DNA from: a virus
IMG/VR virus record: IMGVR_UViG_3300031623_000012
Coordinates: 1-42,674 of that record
Length of the DNA stretch: 42,674 nt
Reading direction: 5' to 3' (one strand)
Positions 8,932 through 16,633 of the stretch are shown in pieces. Numbering within the stretch: position 1 is the first letter of the stretch; every line of letters begins with the position of its first letter. The notes beneath the pieces were generated by a model, which had not been told where the DNA came from, ran no database searches, and saw nothing but the letters and a program-made list of their open reading frames with translations. The position numbers were made by a program, and so were the translations under genes.

Positions 8932-9669
8932 ATGAAAAACCTTATTATCCAATATTATATAGACATTAACAGATATTCACAACCAAAGTTTAATGGTATT
9001 GCTCCAAATACAGTTGAAAAGTATTCTGAATACAGTTTTAAAAATTATTGTGCTAAATTTGGACATGATTTTTTAAGAGTTACCGAACCAAACTTTGGAT
9101 ATATGCATCCAACCTGGGAAAGATTTGATCTTTGGTTTAATTCTAAATGGTTAGATGAATATGACCAAATATTATATGTAGATACTGATGTTTTTGCACT
9201 TGATCATGCTCCGGATATATTTGCACAGTACAATGATCTAACTACATTTAAGTCACCAGCATATGGCAAATACAGAGGACTATCTACAAGTAACATTAAG
9301 TTAAAATTTAAAGATACTATACTGCGAGATTGTGAGCCAAAAAAAGTCAGCGATACATTTTTTCAAACAGGTGTATGGATGCTTACAAAACAAACAAGAG
9401 ATAAAATGATGCCATGGGTTGAACGTTATATGGAGTTTGATGGACAATGTGATGATGGACAGTTTTTAAATTGGGCAGTTATTGAAAGCGGAGTAGAATA
9501 CCAAGATATGAATCCTATGTTTAATGTTAAGAACAATGGACTAAAAAAGAGCTGGAATTATAACAACACTTATTTTTTACATTCAGCAGGTGGACAAAAA
9601 TATCATACAACATCTAAAATACATACGTTTTTATCTAACACATTTCCTGATGTTAATCTAAGTGTGTAA
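8932..9669 (+). CDS. GT-A glycosyltransferase (GT8-like), paralogue of 12915-13601
   Basis: The 245-residue protein contains 'MHPTWERFDLWFNSKW' and the metal-binding 'LYVDTDVFAL' (DTD near residues 83-85), features of small GT-A enzymes that use nucleotide sugars. Its N-terminal 110 residues align by eye with the gene at 12915 ('HPT-x-ERFDL-x-FN', 'Y-x-DTDV', 'AP-x-IF-x-Y'), so the two are paralogues. A C-terminal 'YFLHSAGGQKYHTT' His may be a metal ligand, as in GT8 enzymes. It is a single plus-strand gene between minus-strand operons with its own late promoter. Its 3' end overlaps the convergent GT61 gene by 17 bases. Confidence 0.75.
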   Translation: MKNLIIQYYIDINRYSQPKFNGIAPNTVEKYSEYSFKNYCAKFGHDFLRVTEPNFGYMHPTWERFDLWFNSKWLDEYDQILYVDTDVFALDHAPDIFAQYNDLTTFKSPAYGKYRGLSTSNIKLKFKDTILRDCEPKKVSDTFFQTGVWMLTKQTRDKMMPWVERYMEFDGQCDDGQFLNWAVIESGVEYQDMNPMFNVKNNGLKKSWNYNNTYFLHSAGGQKYHTTSKIHTFLSNTFPDVNLSV

Positions 9670-10741
9670 GCAACTCAGCAACATTAACTTTTAAATTAAC
9701 CAAATCTTTTAATTTTTTATTTTTAGTTTTTTTAATATTAACCTTGTCAGTTTCGGCAAGATAGACCGAATGTTTCAATCCTAAATGATGGGAAAGAATT
9801 GGATATACTTTTTTATCTATAAATTCTTTATGTTGTATCTCAATAACTTTTGTATCTTTAGCACACCATAGTAAGTTTATAAGACCTGCCCCATGAGCCG
9901 CTAGAATATGTGTTGCTTCTGCAAATACTTTAATTTGTTCTTTTATAGTTAATGTATCAAGTGTTATAGTTTCCCAACCTTTTAGTGCTAATAATAACTG
10001 TTCTTGATTTGTAATATTTCTATTACTAGCATCTTTTCTTGTTATAAAAATTTTTCTATGTGGTTTAAATGATTCTCTATAACCAACGCCCAAGTTACCT
10101 AAATGTTGTAACCATAGAGGTAAGTTTGGAGTTACAATACCGTCTAGATGGTTACTCATAGAAGGTACTATTAATTGCTGGAATTTCCATGTTTCGTTTT
10201 TAGGCATGACATGATATTTTAATTCTGGAAATATCTCATTGGCAACTTTATTAAAATAATTGCTTTGGTTAGACAATATAAAAATATATTTTGAAAAGTT
10301 TGTACTCCATCTTTTTTCAAGTAAACGAAATTTAGATATTACGTCAATCCAAATATGCCATGGATTTTCAGCACTATCTTCGTCAATTGGCAACCAAACG
10401 TAAGTCCATGTTTCGTTGAACTGTTTAGTTATTGGAGGCATTTTGATATCAACAGCATCTCCCCAACGGGTAAACATTTTATGAACTTTATGTGGTTTAT
10501 TTTTAGCTTTAGATGTTAATGGCCACACATGATTTGTTATTAGATGTCGATCATGAGTAACTATTGCTGGTAAATTAGTAGCAGAACAGTTAGAAAAGTC
10601 TGTAACGAATGTAGGCAGGCTCCTCCATTTATTTTGTTTTACCAATGAATGCCAAGTAACATTGAATATAAATTCGGTGTCAATAATTTCTGCTCGAGAA
10701 AGGAAGTATTTGATGTCCGTAATATTTTTAACCAATTGCAT
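9653..10741 (-). CDS. GT61 (DUF563) family glycosyltransferase
   Basis: The 362-residue protein carries the C-terminal GT61 signature: 'HRKIFITRKDASNRNITN', 'IKEQIKVFAEATHILAAHGAG' (AHGAG near residues 280-285) followed by 'LINLLWC' and 'KVIEI'. GT61 proteins transfer xylose, GlcNAc or related sugars; bacterial and phage members occur in surface-polysaccharide loci. The N-terminal third is poorly conserved. The gene faces the SGNH gene at 10771 across a 29-bp gap and converges on the GT-A gene at 8932. The family call is firm from the RKD and HGAG motifs; substrate unknown. Confidence 0.82.
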   Translation of the reverse strand: MQLVKNITDIKYFLSRAEIIDTEFIFNVTWHSLVKQNKWRSLPTFVTDFSNCSATNLPAIVTHDRHLITNHVWPLTSKAKNKPHKVHKMFTRWGDAVDIKMPPITKQFNETWTYVWLPIDEDSAENPWHIWIDVISKFRLLEKRWSTNFSKYIFILSNQSNYFNKVANEIFPELKYHVMPKNETWKFQQLIVPSMSNHLDGIVTPNLPLWLQHLGNLGVGYRESFKPHRKIFITRKDASNRNITNQEQLLLALKGWETITLDTLTIKEQIKVFAEATHILAAHGAGLINLLWCAKDTKVIEIQHKEFIDKKVYPILSHHLGLKHSVYLAETDKVNIKKTKNKKLKDLVNLKVNVAELLTHLD

Positions 10742-10770
10742 TTACAATAATTATACTATAAAATAGCAGT
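10742..10770. promoter_or_regulatory. Back-to-back -10 elements in a 29-bp divergent gap
   Basis: Toward the minus gene (ATG at 10741) there is TATAAT at 10750-10755, eight bases before the start. Toward the plus gene (ATG at 10771) there is TATAAA at 10757-10762, also eight bases before the start. No good -35 box is seen for either. Both predicted transcripts would start 0-2 bases before the start codon. Confidence 0.4.
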
Positions 10771-11439
10771 ATGATTAAATTATTATCAAATGGATGTAGT
10801 TTCTTAACCACTAGACCAAGAGACGGAGTAGACACATTTGTTACCAAAATTTTGTCGGAAAATTATAATTTAGAATTAATTAACCTTGCTATGGGTGGCA
10901 GAGGAAACAACAGAATAAGTTTTTCTACTAAAACATGGTTTGAACAGTACGGACACAAAGATACATTTGCAGTTATTGGTTGGTCAAGTGCCTATCGTAA
11001 TGATTATGTTACTAACGACCCCCGGAAAAAAGATAGATTAGATGGTACAGATCTAACATGGCGTACATGGAACACGTTAGATAATGTTGGGTTTCTCAGA
11101 AAAAAACTGCCAAAATTGTGCCATGAGAACGATGCAATAATGAGTTTCTTAGATAATGTATTTGACCTACAAAATTATTTTGAAAGGAAAAAAATTCCTT
11201 ACGTAATGTATAATGCATTACCTAATAATTTTAAAAGCAACGTAAGTGATTTTGATATTATTACAAAAGCAATTAATATGGATAGATTTTTTAATCCTGA
11301 GGTTAGTCAGTATGAATATATTACAGATAAAAGATTAATAGTAAGTCCTGAGGATCCACACCCATCAACAGAAGGACATTTACAATGGGCAACACAACTA
11401 AAAGAATTTATAGATGCTAACAATTTACGCACCAGTTAA
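10771..11439 (+). CDS. SGNH/GDSL-like hydrolase, candidate O-acyl esterase or transferase
   Basis: The 222-residue protein shows SGNH blocks in order. Block I is 'LSNGCSF' with the nucleophile Ser near residue 9 (GCS replaces GDS). A block II-like 'NLAMGGRGNNRI' contains the oxyanion Gly and Asn. Block V is 'DPHPSTEGH' near residue 197, with the Asp-x-x-His pair shifted to Asp-Pro-His. Such enzymes add or remove acetyl or other acyl groups on sugars, which fits the neighbouring glycosyltransferases. It begins a four-gene plus operon and overlaps the next gene by 26 bases. No signal peptide is seen, so a cytoplasmic substrate is expected. Confidence 0.75.
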   Translation: MIKLLSNGCSFLTTRPRDGVDTFVTKILSENYNLELINLAMGGRGNNRISFSTKTWFEQYGHKDTFAVIGWSSAYRNDYVTNDPRKKDRLDGTDLTWRTWNTLDNVGFLRKKLPKLCHENDAIMSFLDNVFDLQNYFERKKIPYVMYNALPNNFKSNVSDFDIITKAINMDRFFNPEVSQYEYITDKRLIVSPEDPHPSTEGHLQWATQLKEFIDANNLRTS

Positions 11440-12223
11440 TAATAAAAACAGCAAGGCTTGGGAAGTTTTTAACGGAGTAAAAAAGTCTTGGCCCGATACT
11501 GTTAATATATTGGATAATACAGCAACAGAGCCATTAACTAATTCAATGTTTTGGGGATTTGTTAATAATAATTTGTTATTAGTAAAAAAATTAGAAGCAC
11601 GTAAACAGCAGTTTTGGTTTACTGATACACCATACTTTGGAAGATTTGACAATAATAATTTAAAATCCAATAATCATTATTGGCGTATTTGTAAAAATAG
11701 AATACACGTTCCTTTTATAAAAGATTGTAAGTCTGATCGATTTGAGAAATTTGGAATGAAAGTTCAAGCACCTAACTTTAAAGGAAAAAATATTTTAGTT
11801 TGTCCAAGCTCTCCTGGAATTCATCAGTATTTGGATAGACCCAATTGGTTAAAAGAAACGCTAGAAGAAATTAAAATATACACAGACAGACCAATTAAAA
11901 TAAGACATAAGCCACGCGGCAGAGGAACGTCAGGCCCTAGTGAAGCAACAGTTCCTTTAGCAGAAGATTTAAAAAACGCTTGGTGTTTAGTTACATCTTG
12001 TTCAATTGCCGCGGTAGAGGCCCAGTGTATGGGTATACCTGTTTTTTGTGATAAAAAAAGTTTTGCAAACGATGTTTCAAGCAATGAAGTAAAACATATA
12101 GAAAATCCGTATTTTGTTGGTGCTGAAGAGTGGCTATATAGTTTAGCATATCAACAGTTTACTCCAGAAGAGTATGCAAATGGAAAAGCAGTAGAAATTT
12201 TATTAGATAAAGGAATACTATAA
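11414..12223 (+). CDS. KpsS-like GT-B glycosyltransferase, paralogue 4
   Basis: The 269-residue protein is related to the three minus-strand paralogues. It has 'RPIKIRHKPRGRGTSG', 'DLKNAWCLVTSCSIAAVEA' and the shared tail 'YSLAYQQFTPEEYANGKA'. The donor loop is T-S-C-S rather than N-H-S-S, and RPHP is replaced by RHKP, suggesting a different donor or acceptor from paralogues 1 and 2. The start overlaps the SGNH gene and the stop overlaps the FkbM start (TAATG), so it is coupled to both. Confidence 0.7.
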   Translation: MLTIYAPVNNKNSKAWEVFNGVKKSWPDTVNILDNTATEPLTNSMFWGFVNNNLLLVKKLEARKQQFWFTDTPYFGRFDNNNLKSNNHYWRICKNRIHVPFIKDCKSDRFEKFGMKVQAPNFKGKNILVCPSSPGIHQYLDRPNWLKETLEEIKIYTDRPIKIRHKPRGRGTSGPSEATVPLAEDLKNAWCLVTSCSIAAVEAQCMGIPVFCDKKSFANDVSSNEVKHIENPYFVGAEEWLYSLAYQQFTPEEYANGKAVEILLDKGIL

Positions 12224-12918
12224 TGCCTAAACTTAAGAAAATAGCTGATAAACAATTTAGTTTTCCGTTAGTAGGAAAAGAAATATTGTTTGCTAATAAC
12301 CCAGGGCAAAAAACATATATAAAAAATAGAGTTGACCGGTTACTATCTAAAGAACCAGAAACTATTAAATGGCTAAACGGAATGGAAAAAGATTCTGTAT
12401 TTTTTGATATAGGTGCTAACATAGGAATATATTCATTATACAGTGCAATAAAAACAGAAAATGATGTGTATGCATTTGAACCACATTCAGCAAATTATAA
12501 AAACTTATTAGACAGTATTAATCTTAATAAACTTGAAAATTGTCAAGCCTGGTGTATGGCAGTAAGCAATAGAATTAGCTTATCTCATATAGGTGTAAAA
12601 AATATGCACGAAGGAGTAGCGGATAATGTTGTAGACAACAAAGGTGGCCTTTATCATGGATGTATTGAAATGCATTTAGATTATCTTGTAGGTAAAAAAA
12701 TATTGCCACACCCAGATTATATAAAAATTGATGTTGACGGGTTTGAAGATAGAGTATACAAAGGTGCAATATTATCAATACAACAAGCCAAGTCAGTATT
12801 AATTGAAATTGATCAAAAGCATGAACACATTGTAAGTCAAATAATCAATTTAGGGTTACATCTAGAGTCTAAACACAGAAGAAATAGTGAAGAACATAAT
12901 TATATTTTTGTAAAATGA
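12223..12918 (+). CDS. FkbM-family SAM-dependent methyltransferase
   Basis: The 231-residue protein has the FkbM layout. SAM motif I is 'VFFDIGANIGIYSLY' near residues 58-72, followed by the acidic end of strand 2 in 'VYAFEPHSANYKNLL'. The family-typical 'DYIKIDVDGFEDRVYKGA' lies near residues 165-182. FkbM enzymes O-methylate sugars or polyketides, and in phage and bacterial glycan clusters they cap or decorate sugar chains. The gene is coupled by TAATG to the preceding GT-B gene and by ATGA to the following GT-A gene. Confidence 0.88.
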   Translation: MPKLKKIADKQFSFPLVGKEILFANNPGQKTYIKNRVDRLLSKEPETIKWLNGMEKDSVFFDIGANIGIYSLYSAIKTENDVYAFEPHSANYKNLLDSINLNKLENCQAWCMAVSNRISLSHIGVKNMHEGVADNVVDNKGGLYHGCIEMHLDYLVGKKILPHPDYIKIDVDGFEDRVYKGAILSIQQAKSVLIEIDQKHEHIVSQIINLGLHLESKHRRNSEEHNYIFVK

Positions 12919-13601
12919 AACCGTTAGTTGTTCAATTTTTTGTACCTGCAAAACAATATAAAACTCCAGATTATAATAATATCGGAGTAAGCCAAGAGTT
13001 GTTTGACTATTCTGTAAAGTCAGTTAAACAATATGCAAAAAAATATGATCTAAGTTATAAGTTAGTTACTGATCAAAAAATAAATTGGATACACCCTACA
13101 TTTGAAAGATTTGATTTATTTTTTAACGATGCCTGGTGGAAAAATTACACACATATATTATATTTAGATACTGATGTAATTGTTTGGCCTAGAGCACCAA
13201 ATATATTTAACGAGTATTGGGGAGCAGATTCATTTAAACCTGTACGTGATAGAATAGCTTTAAGGCAAGGTTTAACATTACATAAAAATAATGCAAAAGG
13301 CACTTGTTTAGAAAAGTTTAAATCAGAAACATTACGAAACAATAGATTTAATGCAGGGGTGTTTATGTTAACAAAAAATTCAGTAGATAAAATGAAAGAA
13401 CATTTAGAGTATAAAACATTAAAAGGTGACGATAATGAGATGCTCATATATGCTATGCTAGAATCAGGTGTAGATGTTGAATGGTTAGATTGGTCTTATA
13501 ATAAGAAAAATGGTGTAAATGCAAACTTTGGTCATGCAAGTGGTTATCAAAAATTTAAACCAAATTATGAAATGTTAATTAAAGCAAAAGAAATATTTTA
13601 A
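12915..13601 (+). CDS. GT-A glycosyltransferase (GT8-like), paralogue of 8932-9669
   Basis: The 228-residue protein has 'IHPTFERFDLFFNDAWW' and 'ILYLDTDVIVWPRAPNIF', giving the DxD metal site near residue 82. It shares the N-terminal half with the gene at 8932 but diverges after residue 110, where acceptor recognition usually lies. It is the last gene of the plus operon and its stop overlaps by four bases with the convergent 2OG-oxygenase gene. Soluble, no signal peptide. Sugar specificity unknown. Confidence 0.75.
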   Translation: MKPLVVQFFVPAKQYKTPDYNNIGVSQELFDYSVKSVKQYAKKYDLSYKLVTDQKINWIHPTFERFDLFFNDAWWKNYTHILYLDTDVIVWPRAPNIFNEYWGADSFKPVRDRIALRQGLTLHKNNAKGTCLEKFKSETLRNNRFNAGVFMLTKNSVDKMKEHLEYKTLKGDDNEMLIYAMLESGVDVEWLDWSYNKKNGVNANFGHASGYQKFKPNYEMLIKAKEIF

Positions 13602-14212
13602 GTTATATCTTTCATTGTAAGAAAGGTGTTTTTATTATCTTTCATTATAAAAAAGTTTAGAGTAACTCTGTTTGTGGTTTGATTACTTTCATATGAGTGC
13701 CAAGTTTTACCCTGCTTACCACAAAATATAAATGTATTATTTGGTATCCATTCTGCTTCTTTAATAAAAGTGTTTTCTTGTTGTGCAGTATACATTTTTG
13801 TACCTACATTTTTTTCAGGAGTAATATATGTAACTGAACTCCAAATTTTATCAATACCTTCTTGGTGTATATAAAACTTATAAGGTAACGGTGGCGTAAT
13901 AGATATATGTCCATTAACTCCGATATTGTTATACCAGCGATTATCTTTATATCCACTACATAATTTTTTAGCATTTTTAAGAATAGTTGTACCAATATCG
14001 TGCATTTCGTCATACCAATCTATGTTATTATCTTTAAACTGCTTAGGATGATAATGCACTAAATCATTAATAGGTGCAGTAAATTTTTTGCAAATATTTT
14101 CTAATTTTATAAAAGAGTCATTAGTTAACGAGTTTTTTATTATTTGATGTGACCACGGATCTGTAATTATTGCTGAATTAATACAGTTATCTACAAAGTG
14201 TTTTCCGGTCAT
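13598..14212 (-). CDS. 2-oxoglutarate/Fe(II)-dependent oxygenase-like protein
   Basis: The 204-residue protein has the jelly-roll iron triad pattern. 'FYIHQEGIDKIWSSVTYI' gives an H-x-E pair near residue 116 (H-x-D is commoner). A distal His occurs in 'KTWHSYESN' near 171, and an Arg in 'TTNRVTLNFF' near 181 is the likely 2-oxoglutarate anchor. Phages often carry such hydroxylases of unknown target, some near structural or sugar genes. Its ATG overlaps the stop of the upstream 148-aa gene. The fold is well supported; hydroxylation of a sugar, protein or base cannot be distinguished. Confidence 0.72.
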   Translation of the reverse strand: MTGKHFVDNCINSAIITDPWSHQIIKNSLTNDSFIKLENICKKFTAPINDLVHYHPKQFKDNNIDWYDEMHDIGTTILKNAKKLCSGYKDNRWYNNIGVNGHISITPPLPYKFYIHQEGIDKIWSSVTYITPEKNVGTKMYTAQQENTFIKEAEWIPNNTFIFCGKQGKTWHSYESNQTTNRVTLNFFIMKDNKNTFLTMKDIT

Positions 14213-14655
14213 TTTAAATTACCTAAAATATTGTTATATTGTTTTAATGATAGTTTTATTTGTAAACATGGTCTACGTATGTATGGTTTTTTACGTGTTA
14301 AAATATTAAAAGTTAAAAGATAATTTGGCAAAATAAAAAGTGTATTTTGAACATACTTTATTTCTTTTGTAATATCCATAACACCAATTTTAAGATCATG
14401 ATCTTTTACATTATCGGCTCTTTCTTTAAAAAATAATAAACAAAGCACCTCTACTTGCATATTAATATCATTTAGATCATTTAAAAAAGTACAATCTAAT
14501 TTGTGTTTGTTTTTAAATTCTTTCCAAACGTCGCCGTCTAGCCTAGATTGATTTTCGTACAATCTGTCAAATTCTTTTAAATCAAGGAAATTATCGGTGT
14601 ATATGTGTTCTATAGGATTGTTGCTGAAATGTGATTTAAGTATTTTATTGAACAT
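14209..14655 (-). CDS. Unknown 148-aa phage protein
   Basis: The protein is not recognised as a whole. The N-terminal 'HIYTDNFLDLKEFDRLYENQ' resembles the opening strand-helix of phage 2OG-Fe(II) oxygenases ('HI-x-x-DNFL'), but no iron-binding His/Asp triad follows, so it may be a truncated or decayed relative. The rest is Leu- and Lys-rich with no membrane span or Cys cluster. The DNA is visibly more AT-rich than its neighbours, which may indicate recent gain. It is translationally coupled (ATGA) to the oxygenase gene downstream and sits six bases after the GT gene at 14662. Confidence 0.55.
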   Translation of the reverse strand: MFNKILKSHFSNNPIEHIYTDNFLDLKEFDRLYENQSRLDGDVWKEFKNKHKLDCTFLNDLNDINMQVEVLCLLFFKERADNVKDHDLKIGVMDITKEIKYVQNTLFILPNYLLTFNILTRKKPYIRRPCLQIKLSLKQYNNILGNLK

Positions 14656-14661
14656 AACATA

Positions 14662-15339
14662 TTAGGAACTGAATAGATTAATCAATTCTTTTTTCCATAC
14701 ATCTGCATACTCGCAGTCCCTATAATTTTCAAACCATGGACCACCTTCTGTGTAGTGTAATATTTTAGGTATGCCGTCTTTAGGTTCCTTATACCAACCC
14801 ACTAACCAGTTGTATTCGTGAGGTAATGACCCAATTTCAGAATCTTCTAACCAACTAAATCTATGTAAAAATTTAGGAGTTTGTTTGTTTAAAAATTCCG
14901 GAGTTAATATTTTATTTTTAGGATGGCCACAGTTCCAAAGTACCATACTGCTCCAGTTTTTTCTTGGATAAACTAATTGCACTTGTCCGTCCATCTTAAT
15001 AGATCCGTCTTCTGGTTTGTAATCGTGTTGTACACAAACTACTGCTTTAGAATTATCACAAAATTGTTCTAGTTCTTTTACAGGAACTTTCCAAACAAAG
15101 TCTAAATCACAAAACACTGCCCACCCTTTATAGTTGTTAAGGTGAGGAACAAAAAATCTTGTAAATGTAAATTCTGTTGATGCAAGTTTATCAGGTTCTC
15201 TAGTGTATAACCCTTGTTCTCTTAAATCTTTTTGTTTTAATGCAATAACCTCAGTTTGTCCGTTTCGTCTTTTAATCGAATGTTCGCAAACTTGATATGC
15301 TATGTCTTCTCTTGTATCGTAACCTACGTAAACTTTCAT
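14662..15339 (-). CDS. GT-A glycosyltransferase (GT8-like) of the YDTRE type
   Basis: Starting at ATG 15339 gives 'MKVYVGYDTREDIAYQVCEHSI', the usual opening of this phage/bacterial family. An ATG at 15375 would add 12 residues but lacks a ribosome site, whereas 15339 has AGGAAA about six bases upstream and overlaps the HAD gene stop (ATGA). 'GWAVFCDLDFVW' contains the D-x-D metal site. 'SSMVLWNCGHPKN' and 'LPHEYNWLVGWY' complete a GT8-like pattern, with a late 'ILHYTEGGPWF' His as probable metal ligand. It probably transfers a sugar from a nucleotide donor. It sits at the island's edge but in the operon behind uvsY. Confidence 0.75.
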   Translation of the reverse strand: MKVYVGYDTREDIAYQVCEHSIKRRNGQTEVIALKQKDLREQGLYTREPDKLASTEFTFTRFFVPHLNNYKGWAVFCDLDFVWKVPVKELEQFCDNSKAVVCVQHDYKPEDGSIKMDGQVQLVYPRKNWSSMVLWNCGHPKNKILTPEFLNKQTPKFLHRFSWLEDSEIGSLPHEYNWLVGWYKEPKDGIPKILHYTEGGPWFENYRDCEYADVWKKELINLFSS

Positions 15340-15962
15340 TTTTTTCCTGTAACTAATTTGTGTATGTCTTGCCAATTATTTACTCTGGTAATCTCTGGAT
15401 GATTAAAGTCCTGATTGTATTGGTGGTTGATTAATATAGTCTTTAAACCGTATTTGAGCCCGGCTAGTGCGTTCTTAGGCTTGTCCTCGACCCAGTATAA
15501 CCCGGTGTTGTGAAACTCCGCTAATGCACTGTCCTTGTCTGCACCTGTGCCTAGTATATGGTAATTTTCAAACACGTCCTTGCCAAATAATTCTCCCATT
15601 CGTTTTTTACGTAATTCTTGTGCCGGTTTGTCAGATGTTTGCGAAGTAATTGGTATAAATGTCCAACCTTCTGCGTGTAGTAATTTAATCCATGTTTGAG
15701 AGTTAAGCATAGGTCGTTGTGTTCCCATCCAGGCACTTCTATTGAATTCTCTAATTTCTTTCCTTACTTCCTCTTTTGTAATTCCAAATCTTTCATTCAT
15801 CTCGTAGGTATTTTGTTTGTCGGGTAGTAAGTTGTAAGGGTGGTATCTTGAACCTCTTTTATCAAACAAGGTACGTTGTAACATCCACTTGGTGAAATGG
15901 TGTTCCCATTCCAGTAGTACTCCGTCTACGTCTGTAAGTATTATTCTATTTGATTGTTGCAT
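15336..15962 (-). CDS. HAD-superfamily phosphatase-like protein
   Basis: The 208-residue protein has HAD motif I 'ILTDVDGVLLEW' (Asp11 and Asp13), a motif II-like 'FIPITSQTSDKPAQ', a Lys-rich motif III segment, and motif IV 'LYWVEDKPKNALAG' with Glu-Asp. Members hydrolyse phosphomonoesters, for example 5'-nucleotides or sugar phosphates. It lies between uvsY and a glycosyltransferase, so both nucleotide and sugar-phosphate substrates are conceivable. The start overlaps the end of uvsY by 17 bases. Motifs appear intact, so it should be active. Confidence 0.78.
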   Translation of the reverse strand: MQQSNRIILTDVDGVLLEWEHHFTKWMLQRTLFDKRGSRYHPYNLLPDKQNTYEMNERFGITKEEVRKEIREFNRSAWMGTQRPMLNSQTWIKLLHAEGWTFIPITSQTSDKPAQELRKKRMGELFGKDVFENYHILGTGADKDSALAEFHNTGLYWVEDKPKNALAGLKYGLKTILINHQYNQDFNHPEITRVNNWQDIHKLVTGKK

Positions 15963-16410
15963 CTTCCATACCCGCCACTCTTAACTTAACAATGTTTGTA
16001 ATTTGCCATTGTTTTTGGTCGAGCCCTTTGGTGATGCCTAGCCATTGGTTTCTTAATAATGCAAAGTCGTTTATAATTTTTGCCATGTCAACTACATCAG
16101 ATTCTCCGTCAACATATTTGTCAGCATCTCTGCTTGTTAGCTTTTTATTATAACTTTCTAAAAAAGTTCTAAATGTTTTTGATCTTAATCTACGATATTC
16201 AATGTTTAAATATTCTAGTATTGCTTCAATTTCTTGTAATTGATTAAACCTGTGTTCCACAACGCCAGGCATTGACGCCGATGCTTTTTCTAAATTGCCC
16301 CAAATAGAGCATTCTTTTTTTGCTTGTAATAGTTCATTATCAAAATGAATTATACAGTCTGGTATTTTGCTTATATTTTTACTAACTTCAGTATACCAAT
16401 TCACCATCAT
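15946..16410 (-). CDS. uvsY: UvsY recombination mediator
   Basis: The protein has ~154 residues (T4 UvsY 137). The core 'ECSIWGNLEKASASMPGVVE', the middle 'EYRRLRSKTFRTFLES' and the C-terminal 'LLRNQWLGITKGLDQKQW' and 'IVKLRVAGMED' follow the UvsY pattern in marine T4-like phages. UvsY loads UvsX recombinase onto gp32-covered single strands. The start is uncertain: the frame opens at 16443, but GGAG at 16411-16414 lies beside in-frame ATGs at 16410 and 16407 and a GTG at 16404, so an internal start is favoured. It is immediately downstream of uvsX in the same transcription direction, consistent with function. Confidence 0.82.
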   Translation of the reverse strand: MMVNWYTEVSKNISKIPDCIIHFDNELLQAKKECSIWGNLEKASASMPGVVEHRFNQLQEIEAILEYLNIEYRRLRSKTFRTFLESYNKKLTSRDADKYVDGESDVVDMAKIINDFALLRNQWLGITKGLDQKQWQITNIVKLRVAGMEDATIK

Positions 16411-16633
16411 CTCCGTATTCGTTTTCGTCGTCATCATTAGCATACACAGAATTGACCGCTTCTTCTAATTTAGGGTCATAATCAGACGATGCTTTAAGTT
16501 CTTTATCTTCAACACCAATATCTCTTAATGTGTTAATAAAGTCAACTGCTCCGTCTGTCTTGCTTCTTTCTGGTATGTAGTGAGAAAATGCGTTCCAAAT
16601 ACGTTCAATGTCTTCGTGTGTCATATCAGCCAT
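16388..16633 (-). CDS. Small acidic conserved protein between uvsX and uvsY
   Basis: The 81-residue acidic protein starts 'MADMTHEDIERIWNAF'. The tail 'VYANDDDENEYGDDGELVY' is highly acidic, a pattern typical of proteins that mimic DNA or contact basic partners such as ssDNA-binding or recombinase proteins. A GGAAG ribosome site lies seven bases before ATG 16633; an alternative ATG at 16624 overlaps the uvsX stop. No named family is recognised. The position between uvsX and uvsY suggests a recombination role (inference). Confidence 0.65.
   Translation of the reverse strand: MADMTHEDIERIWNAFSHYIPERSKTDGAVDFINTLRDIGVEDKELKASSDYDPKLEEAVNSVYANDDDENEYGDDGELVY

Noticed and set aside
2425-15339. 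DNA glucosylation system (T4 alpha/beta-gt type)
   Set aside because: The glycosyltransferases resemble polysaccharide enzymes, and no dCMP hydroxymethylase or base-hypermodification gene is visible here.
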